A DNA stretch of 41,756 bases, taken from Bacteroidales bacterium. GTDB taxonomy: Bacteria; Bacteroidota; Bacteroidia; Bacteroidales; VadinHA17. The stretch is from positions 1 through 41,756 of the forward strand of contig JAAYUS010000124.1 in NCBI GenBank assembly GCA_012517605.1. Direction: 5' to 3'. Position numbers and translations under genes: made by a program. Positions 8,920 to 17,402 of the stretch are shown here, piece by piece; within the stretch, counting starts at the first letter, position 1; every line of letters starts with the position of its first letter. The notes under the pieces are model-generated. The model was not told the DNA's origin, did no database searches, and worked only from the letters and a program-made list of their open reading frames with translations.

Positions 8920-10230
8920 TTAACCTTTTATGGCAATACCTTTCCTTTTCATTCCCTCCCTGTATGCATCAAGAGCCCTTGCCCTTGCAAAAACATGTTC
9001 AACAATTTTCCGGGGATAGCCGGGTTTGTCATAATCACCGGCCCATTTTTTTACATATTCATAGTTCCTGTCGAATTTCATCTGCTGCGTTTCGGGGTTG
9101 AAAATCCTGAAATAAGGTGCGGCGTCACAGCCCGTTCCGGCAGCCCATTGCCAGTTGCCGTTGTTTGATGAGAGTTCATAATCGAGGAGCTTTTCTGCAA
9201 AATACGCTTCGCCCCATCTCCAGTCAATAAGCAGGTGCTTGCAGAGAAATCCGGAGGTTATCATCCTTACCCTGTTGTGCATGTATCCCGTCTCGTTAAG
9301 TTGGCGCATCCCTGCATCAACTATGGGATATCCGGTTTCACCGCGGCACCACCTGAGGAATTCCTTTTCATCATTCCTCCATACTATATCATCGTACAGG
9401 CTCTTAAAGTTATTGCTTACAACTCCCGGGAAACTGAAAAGTATCTGCATAAAGAATTCCCTCCAGATAAGCTCGTTCAGAAAAATGAGATTCTGATCAA
9501 GGGCCGTTTTTACAAGCTTTCTAACGCTTATAGTTCCAAAACGCAAATGGGGAGAGAGATAGCTTGTCCTGTCGGCAGCAGGCAAATCGCGGTACTTATG
9601 ATAATCAGGAATTACAGAGAGATCATATGGTTTAACCTTAACCTGACTTTCAGAGAATCCCAGTTCATTCAATGACGGAAATGGTAGATCTGATTTGAAG
9701 AAATTATTCTCTCTGTGAGCAGGGGACTTAACTGTTTCAGACACTTTTTCAACCAGCATTTTCATCCACCTGTTTTTATATGCGGTAAACACCGTGTACG
9801 GTGTATTGTCAGGTTTGGCAATTTCATTCTCTTCAAAGATAACCTGGTCCTTGAAACTCAGGAACCTGATGCCCTTTATGCCAAGCAAATTCTGTACAGA
9901 GCTGTCACGTTTTGTGGCATATGGCTCATAATCCCTGTTGACAAAAACAGTATCGATGTCATATGATTCTGGGAGTTTTCTCCATATTTCTTCCGGTTTT
10001 CCTTTAACCACAAGGAGAGAACTTCCCGATATTTTGAGTTTATTGTTGATTGATGAAAGGTTTTTGTAAATGAAATTTATTCTTGCATCATTCGGAGCAA
10101 GCTCATCCGTAATGTTTGTATCGAAAATGAATAACGGCAAAACCGGGATATCAGACGATAATGCTGCATTCAACGCTGTGTTGTCATCGAGCCTGAGATC
10201 CCTTCTGAGCCAAACAATATTTATTTTCAT
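8920..10230 (-). CDS. phrB: deoxyribodipyrimidine photolyase, class I CPD type
   Basis: 436 aa, slightly shorter than the usual 450-480. The N-terminal Rossmann domain for the antenna chromophore starts IVWLRRDLRLDDNTALNAAL. The C-terminal FAD/DNA-binding part contains LIWREFFMQILF, WCRGETGYPIVDAGMRQL, GYMHNRVRMITSGFLCKHLLIDW, NGNWQWAAGTGCDAAPYFRIFNP and YVKKW, all hallmarks of the cryptochrome/photolyase superfamily. It repairs cyclobutane pyrimidine dimers using blue or near-UV light. Its start overlaps the stop of the upstream CrtI-type gene by 4 nt (ATGA), so it belongs to the carotenoid operon. This links DNA repair to pigment synthesis in one light-stress transcript. Confidence 0.93.
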   Translation of the reverse strand: MKINIVWLRRDLRLDDNTALNAALSSDIPVLPLFIFDTNITDELAPNDARINFIYKNLSSINNKLKISGSSLLVVKGKPEEIWRKLPESYDIDTVFVNRDYEPYATKRDSSVQNLLGIKGIRFLSFKDQVIFEENEIAKPDNTPYTVFTAYKNRWMKMLVEKVSETVKSPAHRENNFFKSDLPFPSLNELGFSESQVKVKPYDLSVIPDYHKYRDLPAADRTSYLSPHLRFGTISVRKLVKTALDQNLIFLNELIWREFFMQILFSFPGVVSNNFKSLYDDIVWRNDEKEFLRWCRGETGYPIVDAGMRQLNETGYMHNRVRMITSGFLCKHLLIDWRWGEAYFAEKLLDYELSSNNGNWQWAAGTGCDAAPYFRIFNPETQQMKFDRNYEYVKKWAGDYDKPGYPRKIVEHVFARARALDAYREGMKRKGIAIKG

Positions 10231-11702
10231 GGTTTGCTGTATTGCTCAACCCTTTCGGTTGCCAGTCTGGAGCTTATTATTACCATTGGCAGTCCTGTCC
10301 CGGGGATTGTTGAAGCTCCCGCATAAAATACATTTAGGAATTCCTCATCAAAATTCTTCGGACGGAAACCTCCTATCTGAAGCATTTTGTGTGAAAGGCC
10401 AAGTCCGCTTCCCCTGTGGAGATTGAACTGATCGCGCCAGTCAACAGGGGTGTAGACAGTCCTGGATATTATCTCAGGCCTGATATCCTTTTTTATCCTA
10501 CCTGAGAAATCATCGATGATGCCATCCACAATGGCATCCCTGTCATCCCAGTTGTTTTTGAATCTCAGGTCAGGGACCGGACAAACGAAGAACAGGCTTT
10601 CACAGCCTTCAGGAGCACAACCGGGGTTTGATCTGGAGAGGACATTTACATAGTAATATGGTTTTTCCATCACACCGGGATGTTTGAACACCTTTTCGGC
10701 ATATTCCCTGTAATTATCGCCGAGATAATAGTTATGGTGACTGATGCCGGGCAGTTTGCATCTGAGACCAAGATAAATTGTGAGTGAACCCATTGTCCAG
10801 TCCATTCTGTCGAGTTTCTCTTGAGAGTATTCTTTTCTTCTGAATACACTGCCCCTGAAAACAGCGGCGTCCCCGTTTACAATTATAATATCAGACCCCC
10901 ATTTCCTGCCATTCTTGTCGACAAGGTACTTCAGGGTTCTTCCTTCAGCAATGAAATCAACTATCTCAGTATTGTAGTGTATTTTTACATTTTCCTTTTC
11001 AAGCTCTTCAACAATACCTTCAACGATTTTGTACATACCCCCTACGACATTGTAATATCCATCGTGCATGAATTCGGTATATGAAAGCAGGGTGTAAACT
11101 GCTGCAGTATCGAAAGGAGTCTTGCCGAGGAAAAAAGCAACAAGAGACAGGATTTCGCGGGCGTCGTTTGATTTAACATAATGGGAAACCTGCTGCCAGA
11201 AATTCCTGAAAATGACAGGCAGGTGCACTGGATTCACTTTCATCAGGGTAAGCAGATAGTCAAGCAATGAATCATAATTACTTTTAATGACTATGTTGGT
11301 GTCGTGGTAGAGCCTCCTGCATTTGTCAAGATACTTTCTCATGCCCTGTTCAAAATCTGGTTCTGTTTCACTGAACTGGGCGGCAAGTTTACTTATATCC
11401 TTATAAAGATGATAGGGAAAGTCATTCTTTCTGAAAGTGACCGAGTATAAGGGATCAAGCTCGTAATATTCAAAGGGCAGCCTGATATTGCATTCCTTTG
11501 CAAAGTTTGTGAATTCGTACGACATGCTGAAAAAGCTGGGACCCGTATCGAAGGTAAATCCGTCCTTTTTAAGCTGGTTTAGCCTTCCTCCTGCATTATC
11601 GTTTTTTTCAACAATTTCAACCCGGTAGCCTTTTTTCGAAAGCCTAAGGGCAGTTGCCAGACCTGCCAATCCGGCGCCGGCTATCAAAACGTTTTTAGCC
11701 AT
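10227..11702 (-). CDS. crtI: CrtI-family carotenoid desaturase (operon copy)
   Basis: 491 aa, normal length for phytoene desaturases. An N-terminal FAD-binding site (VLIAGAGLAGLATALRLSK, then EKNDNAGGR, residues 5-40) and the C-terminal FAD motif FYAGASTIPGTGLPMVIISS place it in the CrtI/CrtD/CrtN superfamily. GFTFDTGPSFFSM is the usual substrate-side motif. In the pathway it would desaturate phytoene towards lycopene, or act as the CrtD-like 3',4'-desaturase of myxol/saproxanthin synthesis. Sequence alone does not settle which, because a second divergent CrtI-family gene lies at 25066-26559. It starts 5 nt after the TPR gene and overlaps the photolyase by 4 nt. It is probably membrane associated. 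Confidence 0.88.
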   Translation of the reverse strand: MAKNVLIAGAGLAGLATALRLSKKGYRVEIVEKNDNAGGRLNQLKKDGFTFDTGPSFFSMSYEFTNFAKECNIRLPFEYYELDPLYSVTFRKNDFPYHLYKDISKLAAQFSETEPDFEQGMRKYLDKCRRLYHDTNIVIKSNYDSLLDYLLTLMKVNPVHLPVIFRNFWQQVSHYVKSNDAREILSLVAFFLGKTPFDTAAVYTLLSYTEFMHDGYYNVVGGMYKIVEGIVEELEKENVKIHYNTEIVDFIAEGRTLKYLVDKNGRKWGSDIIIVNGDAAVFRGSVFRRKEYSQEKLDRMDWTMGSLTIYLGLRCKLPGISHHNYYLGDNYREYAEKVFKHPGVMEKPYYYVNVLSRSNPGCAPEGCESLFFVCPVPDLRFKNNWDDRDAIVDGIIDDFSGRIKKDIRPEIISRTVYTPVDWRDQFNLHRGSGLGLSHKMLQIGGFRPKNFDEEFLNVFYAGASTIPGTGLPMVIISSRLATERVEQYSKP

Positions 11703-11707
11703 ATGTT

Positions 11708-12448
11708 TCAGTTTTTCATTTTTGCCAACAATTTGGGATACAGGTCATCCTTCACATATAAAAATCCCGGTTCGATCTGCAGGATATTTTCATATGTCTT
11801 TTTTGCCTTGTCATATTCTTTCAGATAGGTGTAGGTCTGGCCTATTAAAATCATAAGGCTCATATAATTCCAGTCGCCTTTCAATGAATCAGGGTTCTTT
11901 TCAAGTACCTCTTTTGCCTTGAGGTAGAATTCAAGGGCTTCTTTTTTCGATCCTCCGAATGCAGCAGGCATGTAAAATTCTATATTTCCATGCTGGACAT
12001 ATGCAAGGTAATTTGAAGGATCAAGTTTAAGGGCGGTCTTTGCATTTTCCATGCTTTTTTTCCCGTTGACGGGTGCAGTGACAGGATTAAGTCCGATCCT
12101 GAAGCCATAAAATGCCGATTTATATGCGCTAACCATCGAAAGCATGTATCCGCGTTTTTCAAGAATTTCAAGATTCGCCTGAGCAACTGAAAGATATTTC
12201 CTTGCTTCATCCTTTCTTTCAAACCCGATGCAATAGCCGATATATCCGTACTGATAGTTGACAAGTTCAAGGAGCAAAGCATTATCCTTGTCAGGCATTG
12301 CAGCCATCCTGTCAATGACTGTTTTCCACCTGTCCATCCTGTTGTTTATGTATGCAGAATAAATCTCCGATCCGTAATCAGCTTTAACAGGCAGAAATGC
12401 CATTATGAAAATTACTGACTGGATCAGCCTAAATTTCGCCCCTTCCAT
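11708..12448 (-). CDS. TPR-repeat protein embedded in the carotenoid operon
   Basis: 246 aa from the ATG at 12448, which is preceded by AGGAG about 7 nt upstream. The frame is open to 12763, but that extension lies inside the glycosyltransferase gene and is Cys/Phe-rich without any domain, so I rejected it. A probable signal peptide (FRLIQSVIFIMAFLPVKA) is followed by helical repeats. NAKTALKLDPSNYLAYVQHG, KEALEFYLKAKEVLEKNPD and DKAKKTYENILQIEPGFLYV are recognisable tetratricopeptide units. The gene overlaps the glycosyltransferase by 25 nt and precedes crtI by 5 nt, so it is an integral operon member. No carotenoid enzyme activity is expected; a scaffold or pigment-export role is speculation. 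It is probably periplasmic. Confidence 0.78.
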   Translation of the reverse strand: MEGAKFRLIQSVIFIMAFLPVKADYGSEIYSAYINNRMDRWKTVIDRMAAMPDKDNALLLELVNYQYGYIGYCIGFERKDEARKYLSVAQANLEILEKRGYMLSMVSAYKSAFYGFRIGLNPVTAPVNGKKSMENAKTALKLDPSNYLAYVQHGNIEFYMPAAFGGSKKEALEFYLKAKEVLEKNPDSLKGDWNYMSLMILIGQTYTYLKEYDKAKKTYENILQIEPGFLYVKDDLYPKLLAKMKN

Positions 12449-13518
12449 TGAAATCTCCTGAATATTTTGTTTATGGATGCCCTGTAAATAAAAAGTCCCA
12501 GTGAAAATTGTAAAGGTATAATTAAAAGCAAATTGTAAAACACATTCTGTCTGCTGGCAACGGAAATAATGATCCTTGCAGTGATACAGGCCACAACATA
12601 TGCTGCAAAAATGCTTAACGGCATTGAGGCCAGTACTGCAAGGAAACCAAAGGTTGTAACAAGGAAAAACAGCACAGCCAGAAGGAACGAATTGCCGAAA
12701 AAAGCTATCACGTTTTTTGAAAACCCATTTACCGCATCCCGGAAACCTCTGTACATCCTGCACGAAAGGTCATTGTCACCAAGCAAACAGGAAACATTTT
12801 TCCCGGCTTTTTTGAACATTCTTGCAATGTGGATGTCCTCAACCATGTTGTTCCTTACCTTTTCATGAGGCATGAGTTCCTTGTAGGCGCCTGCCCTGAA
12901 AAACATGAACTGACCGTTTGCTGCCGACAGCGAGATGAAACGTGTACTTCTTACAAGGACCAGTGGAAGCAGTGAAACAAGTATATAGTTCATTACCGGA
13001 ACAGTAATCATTTCGCCAGGTGTTTCAATAAGCTGCCGCGGGAAAGAGGAGATAAGGTCGAGACGCTTTTTATCCGAGAAGGATACTGCCCTTCCAATTA
13101 CATTTCCGGATATTCTGACATCGGCGTCGAGAAAAAGGAAATATTCACCTTTTGCACTTTGTGCGAGGGAATGACAGGCATAATTCTTTCCCAGCCAACC
13201 TTCAGGGAGTCCTGCCGAATCGATTAAACTTATTTTTTTTTCGCGGATTGTATATAATGTTACAATTTCAGGAGTTCTGTCATCCGACTGATCGTCAAAG
13301 ACTATAACCTCAATATTCCTGTATTCCTGTGCAAGAAGATCATCAAGAATGTTCCCGATATTTTCTTCTTCATTCCGGGCAGGAATCAGAACAGAAACGA
13401 GAGGTCCGTCTTTTTTGCCTTCGGCGGGAAGATAAGTCTCAAAAATCAGATTGACGGCTGAGACAAGCAGCTGAATAAAAGCAAAACTGATGACAATATA
13501 TGCAAGTATGGTCATCAT
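12424..13518 (-). CDS. family 2 glycosyltransferase, probable carotenoid glycosyltransferase (CruC/CrtQ-like)
   Basis: 364 aa. One N-terminal membrane helix is followed by a GT-A fold: VSVLIPARNEEENIGNIL, VIVFDDQSDDRT, then LFLDADVRI (the DxD-type metal/nucleotide site), MVEDIHIARMFKKAG and an acceptor-side region. Two or three further helices and FQWKGR near the C-terminus fit membrane GT2 enzymes of the CruC/CrtQ kind. The start is ATGATG at 13518, overlapping the acyltransferase stop. Given its place between an acyltransferase, CruF and CrtI-type genes, it probably transfers a sugar to the carotenoid hydroxyl introduced by CruF. The sugar donor cannot be read from the sequence. Confidence 0.8.
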   Translation of the reverse strand: MMTILAYIVISFAFIQLLVSAVNLIFETYLPAEGKKDGPLVSVLIPARNEEENIGNILDDLLAQEYRNIEVIVFDDQSDDRTPEIVTLYTIREKKISLIDSAGLPEGWLGKNYACHSLAQSAKGEYFLFLDADVRISGNVIGRAVSFSDKKRLDLISSFPRQLIETPGEMITVPVMNYILVSLLPLVLVRSTRFISLSAANGQFMFFRAGAYKELMPHEKVRNNMVEDIHIARMFKKAGKNVSCLLGDNDLSCRMYRGFRDAVNGFSKNVIAFFGNSFLLAVLFFLVTTFGFLAVLASMPLSIFAAYVVACITARIIISVASRQNVFYNLLLIIPLQFSLGLFIYRASINKIFRRFQWKGRNLG

Positions 13519-14141
13519 TTCAGGGCAAGTCTGATATTGTCAGCCCTGCAGGCTGAAAAGAAAGTGTTGTATTCTTTCTCAAGGTTTGCCGTGGAAAGCT
13601 CATTCCCTGAAAATTCAGTGAAATGGATTATCAATCCGGGTTTTTCTTCCGAAAAATACTCTATAAAATTTGCCACAAAGATTATATGGATCGTATTCTG
13701 CACTCTGCCAAGTACATAACCAACCCCTTTTTCAAACCTGATGTTGTGATTATGCATTGAATCGAATCTTCCCTGTGGGAACATAAGTACGAGATTCCCT
13801 GGGTTTGCAAGGAGTTCGGCAGTATAATTGAGCGATTCTATAACTGATGATGAGCCTTTCTTAACCGAGTAACCTCCTGTTTTGTTGAAGAACATATGCT
13901 TTTTCAGCTGCTCCTCGAGCATCATGAAATAGAATTTCCGTTTGAACACTTTCATATTGAGATATTCTGCCCAGAAGCCGTCCCACCAGCTGAAATGGTT
14001 TGAAATGATCAAAACAGGCAGTCCCCTGTCGGTGAATTCACCTTTGATCCTTACCCCGTGGAAGTTCCTTTTTATTTTCAGGCAGGTGTATAATCTGAAA
14101 AAGGCATATATGAGTTTGTTATGTGAAGCTTTGTATATCAT
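13515..14141 (-). CDS. PlsC-type acyltransferase, probable carotenoid-glycoside acyltransferase
   Basis: 208 aa. The HX4D catalytic motif is present (H49 to D54 in NHFSWWDGFW) and the phosphate-site motif FPQGR is at 121-125, as in lysophosphatidate-acyltransferase-like enzymes. It is short, about the size of CruD of green sulfur bacteria, which acylates a glycosylated carotenoid. Here it sits directly upstream of the glycosyltransferase gene (4-nt overlap) and directly after cruF (4-nt overlap), so acylation of the carotenoid sugar is the best guess. A housekeeping role in phospholipid synthesis is possible but less likely from the context. It is expected at the cytoplasmic membrane. Confidence 0.78.
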   Translation of the reverse strand: MIYKASHNKLIYAFFRLYTCLKIKRNFHGVRIKGEFTDRGLPVLIISNHFSWWDGFWAEYLNMKVFKRKFYFMMLEEQLKKHMFFNKTGGYSVKKGSSSVIESLNYTAELLANPGNLVLMFPQGRFDSMHNHNIRFEKGVGYVLGRVQNTIHIIFVANFIEYFSEEKPGLIIHFTEFSGNELSTANLEKEYNTFFSACRADNIRLALK

Positions 14142-14812
14142 TGAATAAATCTGAAGATCAAATAAAGGATCAGGAAAAAGGAACCCTGGATGATAAATAT
14201 AAACGTTGCTATCCTGTTCGAGAAACGCAGGCCGGCAATTTTAATCACAGTATGAAATATCAGGGCAAAAACAAACCACATGATATAATTCTGAGCGGGG
14301 ATGCCATCCTCAAAACTCCACATCCTCATTATCGGGGCCATCTGCTCCATGATCAGGTCATACAACACCATTAATGCTGAGGCAGCTGGTATTTTCAAAA
14401 CCCCGGGAACTGATAATTTATCAGCGACAATTGCAGTGCAGTATGTAAGAATCAACCAGTTCACTCCTATAAGCAGCGGGGTATTGAATATTTTCAAACC
14501 GAGGCCGTTTCCGTATTCATAATTTCCGAATATCCTGCCGGTATTAACTCCTGCAGTTTCCACAAAAAAGCCTGCAAGCAGAATTGCACCAAACACAATT
14601 GCATCCTTTCCGGAGTTTTCAGACCGGTGATATGAAATGATAGCTGCAAAGCAAAGCAGCAGGGCAAGAGGAGTCAGTGAAATAAAAATGTCACGCGTAA
14701 GATCAACGGCTGTACCAGCAACGCCCACAGCAAAAAAGACAATCAGAAGAACTTTAGAGATACCGGTTCTTTCGTCAACATATTTCTTTATCTGAGCTGT
14801 AGTGATATCCAA
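14138..14812 (-). CDS. cruF: carotenoid 1',2'-hydratase-like integral membrane protein (CruF family)
   Basis: 224 aa with about seven hydrophobic segments. The central motif GRIFGNYEYGNGLGLKIF followed by NTPLLIGVNWLILTY, plus DLIMEQMAP and the C-terminal YIMWFVFALIFHT, are the conserved blocks of the CruF / carotenoid-biosynthesis membrane family (PF04240). CruF adds water across the 1',2' double bond of the acyclic psi end of gamma-carotene-type pigments, and haloarchaeal relatives do the same on C50 pigments. It starts 2 nt after the lycopene cyclase gene. Its presence implies that the product keeps at least one acyclic end, so the cyclase probably acts as a monocyclase. Confidence 0.85.
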   Translation of the reverse strand: MDITTAQIKKYVDERTGISKVLLIVFFAVGVAGTAVDLTRDIFISLTPLALLLCFAAIISYHRSENSGKDAIVFGAILLAGFFVETAGVNTGRIFGNYEYGNGLGLKIFNTPLLIGVNWLILTYCTAIVADKLSVPGVLKIPAASALMVLYDLIMEQMAPIMRMWSFEDGIPAQNYIMWFVFALIFHTVIKIAGLRFSNRIATFIFIIQGSFFLILYLIFRFIQ

Positions 14813-14814
14813 TT

Positions 14815-15513
14815 CTATTTATTTTTCCGGGTACTTATCAGTTTCTGAAAATAATCCATAAGCAGTAGGTTAATGAATATCAGGCTGAATCCATATGCAA
14901 AATCCTCGACAGGGATTGTAATCAACCTGATGCCTGTTATCTCAGCCTCATTATACCATACAACCTCTCCTTCGATAAGGCTTCCCGTGAGTATCCCGTT
15001 GACAATGATGAAAGGGATTAGTATAACAAGGAACGATAAATAAAATTCATTTAAAAGTTTCCGTTTATGAAATAGTGAAATCATAAGGACAAGCATCATA
15101 AGTGAAAAATATGTGACTGAATATGCTTTGTCGTGTTCTGCCATGATGACTGCTGCCTGGATAAATATAAGGGCAAATGTAATTGTTCGTGTTGTTTTAT
15201 CCTTAAGTCCCATGCCCGGGAAATAGGCTTTCAGAACGAAATGGATAAAAATGCTCGAATATGGGATAAGGATGAAGAAAAGCCACTCCTCGAGAGGCAG
15301 ATGAGCTAAAACGATGCCGGTATGATAGCGCGGATTGAATCCCCATATTCCTTTTGCTGCAAAAAAACTGTCGAATGCAGCAAAGAAGACTCCTGTGATA
15401 ATTATGGATGGGAAAAGTGCAGGCCAGTATCTGTAAAAAGCCACTTTTCTGTCGAAGCTAAGCAATAAGGGGATGCTTATGGAAGCCAGCACAAGGGCAA
15501 GATACAACGGCAT
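14815..15513 (-). CDS. crtY: lycopene cyclase, fused CrtYc-CrtYd (CarR-like) membrane type
   Basis: 232 aa, with six to seven membrane helices. It contains two copies of the lycopene cyclase domain: the first carries GIWGFN (55-60) and PLEEWLFF (73-80), the second VVWYNEAEITG (184-194) and PVEDFAYGF (201-209). The paired P(L/V)E(E/D) motifs are the signature of heterodimer-derived cyclases, here as one polypeptide. It converts psi ends of lycopene to beta rings. It is flanked by crtZ (5-nt gap) and cruF (2-nt gap). Whether it makes gamma- or beta-carotene is not decidable from sequence; CruF next door favours one ring. Confidence 0.9.
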   Translation of the reverse strand: MPLYLALVLASISIPLLLSFDRKVAFYRYWPALFPSIIITGVFFAAFDSFFAAKGIWGFNPRYHTGIVLAHLPLEEWLFFILIPYSSIFIHFVLKAYFPGMGLKDKTTRTITFALIFIQAAVIMAEHDKAYSVTYFSLMMLVLMISLFHKRKLLNEFYLSFLVILIPFIIVNGILTGSLIEGEVVWYNEAEITGIRLITIPVEDFAYGFSLIFINLLLMDYFQKLISTRKNK

Positions 15514-15518
15514 GGCTT

Positions 15519-15968
15519 TCAGTTGAAATATCTTTTGCTGAAAACAAGAAGCCCGAAATTATTGAAATCTGTCCTGTTCTTTGGCCGGTGATGTGCATCA
15601 TGAGCCTTTATTATGGCTTTGACATACGAATTTTTCGGATTCCTGAAAAAAGGCAGCCTGTGATGATAAACCACATCATGGAAAATGAAATATGTTATGC
15701 CGTAAAGAGTTATGCCTGCTCCTGCAGATATCATGTATGGATTGCCTGCCGAAAAACCCCATATAATAAGCACTATGGCCGGTATGGCGTATATCAGGAA
15801 AAAAAGGTCGTTTTTCTGCAAAACAGGTTTCCCTGCTATATCCGTAAGATGATGATCCTTGTGAAGAGGCCACAGGAAGCCATGCATTACATATTTATGG
15901 TTCGACCATGCAACGAATTCCATAAATGCAAATGCGGCAGCAATGATGAGTATCAGAGTCAATATCAT
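15519..15968 (-). CDS. crtZ: beta-carotene 3-hydroxylase (CrtZ, fatty acid hydroxylase superfamily)
   Basis: 149 aa with membrane helices and the full di-iron histidine set: H24-x4-H29, H36-x2-HH (39-40), H97-x4-HH (102-103) and H123-x2-HH (126-127). HKYVMHGFLWPLHKDHH is a classic CrtZ block. It introduces a 3-hydroxyl on the beta ring, using O2 and an electron donor, so the pathway product is an oxygenated xanthophyll and synthesis needs at least some oxygen. The gene overlaps idi by 4 nt. Confidence 0.93.
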   Translation of the reverse strand: MILTLILIIAAAFAFMEFVAWSNHKYVMHGFLWPLHKDHHLTDIAGKPVLQKNDLFFLIYAIPAIVLIIWGFSAGNPYMISAGAGITLYGITYFIFHDVVYHHRLPFFRNPKNSYVKAIIKAHDAHHRPKNRTDFNNFGLLVFSKRYFN

Positions 15969-16501
15969 TCCGGTAGGAGTTTGTTTTCAGAAATGTGTGA
16001 ATTCACCCTTTCATAGATCATTTTAAACCAATATGTATAATCATCGGGGTTCTCCCGGATGTCTTTATGAAGCTCATCGAATGACACAGCTTCCCATTCC
16101 TCGACCTCTTCAGTGTTTATAACAGGCTCCATGGCTGTTATACCCAGAAACACATGATCAAATTCATGCTCTGTAAGGTCATTGTCAAGTTTTTCAATGT
16201 AGGTAAAAGCAAACAGTTCCCTGAGATCACATTCGAGGCCCATTTCCTCTCTGAGCCGCCTGTGGGCGGCATCTGTTGATGATTCTCCGGGATGGGGATG
16301 GGTACAGCAGGAATTTGTCCAGAGCCCTTTTGAATGGTATTTGTCCAGGGCACGTCTCTGCAGTATCCATTTGCCTTCCGGATTTATGATGAACACTGAT
16401 ACAGCCCGGTGAAGAAGTGCCTTTTTATGTGCTTCCATTTTCCCTGCAACTCCTTTCGGATTATCGTTTTCATCGACAAGTATTACCAATGGTTCTGTCA
16501 T
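15965..16501 (-). CDS. idi: isopentenyl-diphosphate delta-isomerase, type I
   Basis: 178 aa Nudix-fold enzyme. The catalytic cysteine lies in TNSCCTHPHPGE (C66), the Nudix helix in AHRRLREEMGLEC, and the second catalytic region in EHEFDHVFLG, with a glutamate before FDHVF. It interconverts IPP and DMAPP, supplying the 5-carbon units for prenyl diphosphates. It lies 11 nt after crtB and overlaps crtZ by 4 nt. No GGPP synthase gene (crtE) is present in the window, so the C20 precursor must come from elsewhere in the genome. Confidence 0.95.
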   Translation of the reverse strand: MTEPLVILVDENDNPKGVAGKMEAHKKALLHRAVSVFIINPEGKWILQRRALDKYHSKGLWTNSCCTHPHPGESSTDAAHRRLREEMGLECDLRELFAFTYIEKLDNDLTEHEFDHVFLGITAMEPVINTEEVEEWEAVSFDELHKDIRENPDDYTYWFKMIYERVNSHISENKLLPE

Positions 16502-16512
16502 AGCATGTGATT

Positions 16513-17367
16513 TCAGTTCCGGCTGATTAAAGGCATTCCGAGCTTCGATACTATAAGTGCCCTGATAAGCAAAAGCATTTTTACCGCATCAGGTACCCTG
16601 ACCCGTTTTTTCATCAGTTCCTTTGCCGGCGTCCTCCTTATTATTTTAAGGAGGTTCCTGTAATAAAAGTAAGCTGTAAGAACTCCTGTTTTAACATTCC
16701 CTGGCAGTTTTTCGATCCCGTATAATGAGGATTGAAAATCACTTTCAACCTCATCAACTATCTTTGCTTTAACATCGTCGTTAAATCCGTTTTCAAAGGA
16801 TTGGTGAAAATACTGCCTGTTAAGAATCTCCAAGTCGTCTTTTATATCACGGAGGAAGTTGACCTTCTGAAATGCGGCCCCGAGTTTTCTGGCTGGTTCT
16901 TCCAGTTCCCTGTAAAGTAGCTCATCTCCCCTTACAAAAACTTTAAGGCACATAAGGCCTACAACTTCGGCGGAACCATAGATGTAATCATCAGTCTCAT
17001 CCTTGGTTTTATGGCTTTGTTTAATGAGGTCGGTTTTCATGCTTTTCAGAAAAGCCTGAATAAGATCGTCTGAGATATTGTATTTTCTTACAGTAAGCTG
17101 AAATGAATTCAATACAGGATTCAGGCTGATTCCCTTCTCAACAGCGTGATAATAATCGTTCTCAAATTTCTGAAGCAGGTCTTCCTTGTTAAAAGCATGA
17201 AAAGTATCTACAATTTCATCGGCAAGACGCACGAAGCCGTAAATGCCATAGATGGCATCCTGCGTCTCCCTGTCAAGAAGCCTTACAGCGCTTGAAAATG
17301 ATGTGCTGTAGGAACTTGTTAAGAGTGTACTGGTCCTATATGATATTTCACTGTAAGGGTCAGTCAT
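16513..17367 (-). CDS. crtB: phytoene synthase (CrtB)
   Basis: 284 aa, all-alpha prenyl synthase fold. The two Asp-rich motifs are intact: DEIVD at 50-54 and RDIKDD at 173-178, the latter within KVNFLRDIKDDLE. YGSAEVVGLMC is also characteristic of trans-isoprenyl head-to-head synthases. It condenses two GGPP to phytoene, the first committed carotenoid step. The gene is 35 nt downstream of a 75-aa membrane protein gene and 11 nt upstream of idi. A second, quite different member of the same superfamily is at 24118-25053. Confidence 0.92.
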   Translation of the reverse strand: MTDPYSEISYRTSTLLTSSYSTSFSSAVRLLDRETQDAIYGIYGFVRLADEIVDTFHAFNKEDLLQKFENDYYHAVEKGISLNPVLNSFQLTVRKYNISDDLIQAFLKSMKTDLIKQSHKTKDETDDYIYGSAEVVGLMCLKVFVRGDELLYRELEEPARKLGAAFQKVNFLRDIKDDLEILNRQYFHQSFENGFNDDVKAKIVDEVESDFQSSLYGIEKLPGNVKTGVLTAYFYYRNLLKIIRRTPAKELMKKRVRVPDAVKMLLLIRALIVSKLGMPLISRN

Positions 17368-17402
17368 ACAAATTTTCAGGCAACCAGGTTGTTAACAATT
17401 AT

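Noticed and set aside
12449-12763. 105-codon N-terminal extension of the TPR protein
   Set aside because: It lies wholly within the glycosyltransferase gene and has a Cys/Phe-rich, featureless sequence; the ATG at 12448 is followed by a signal peptide.
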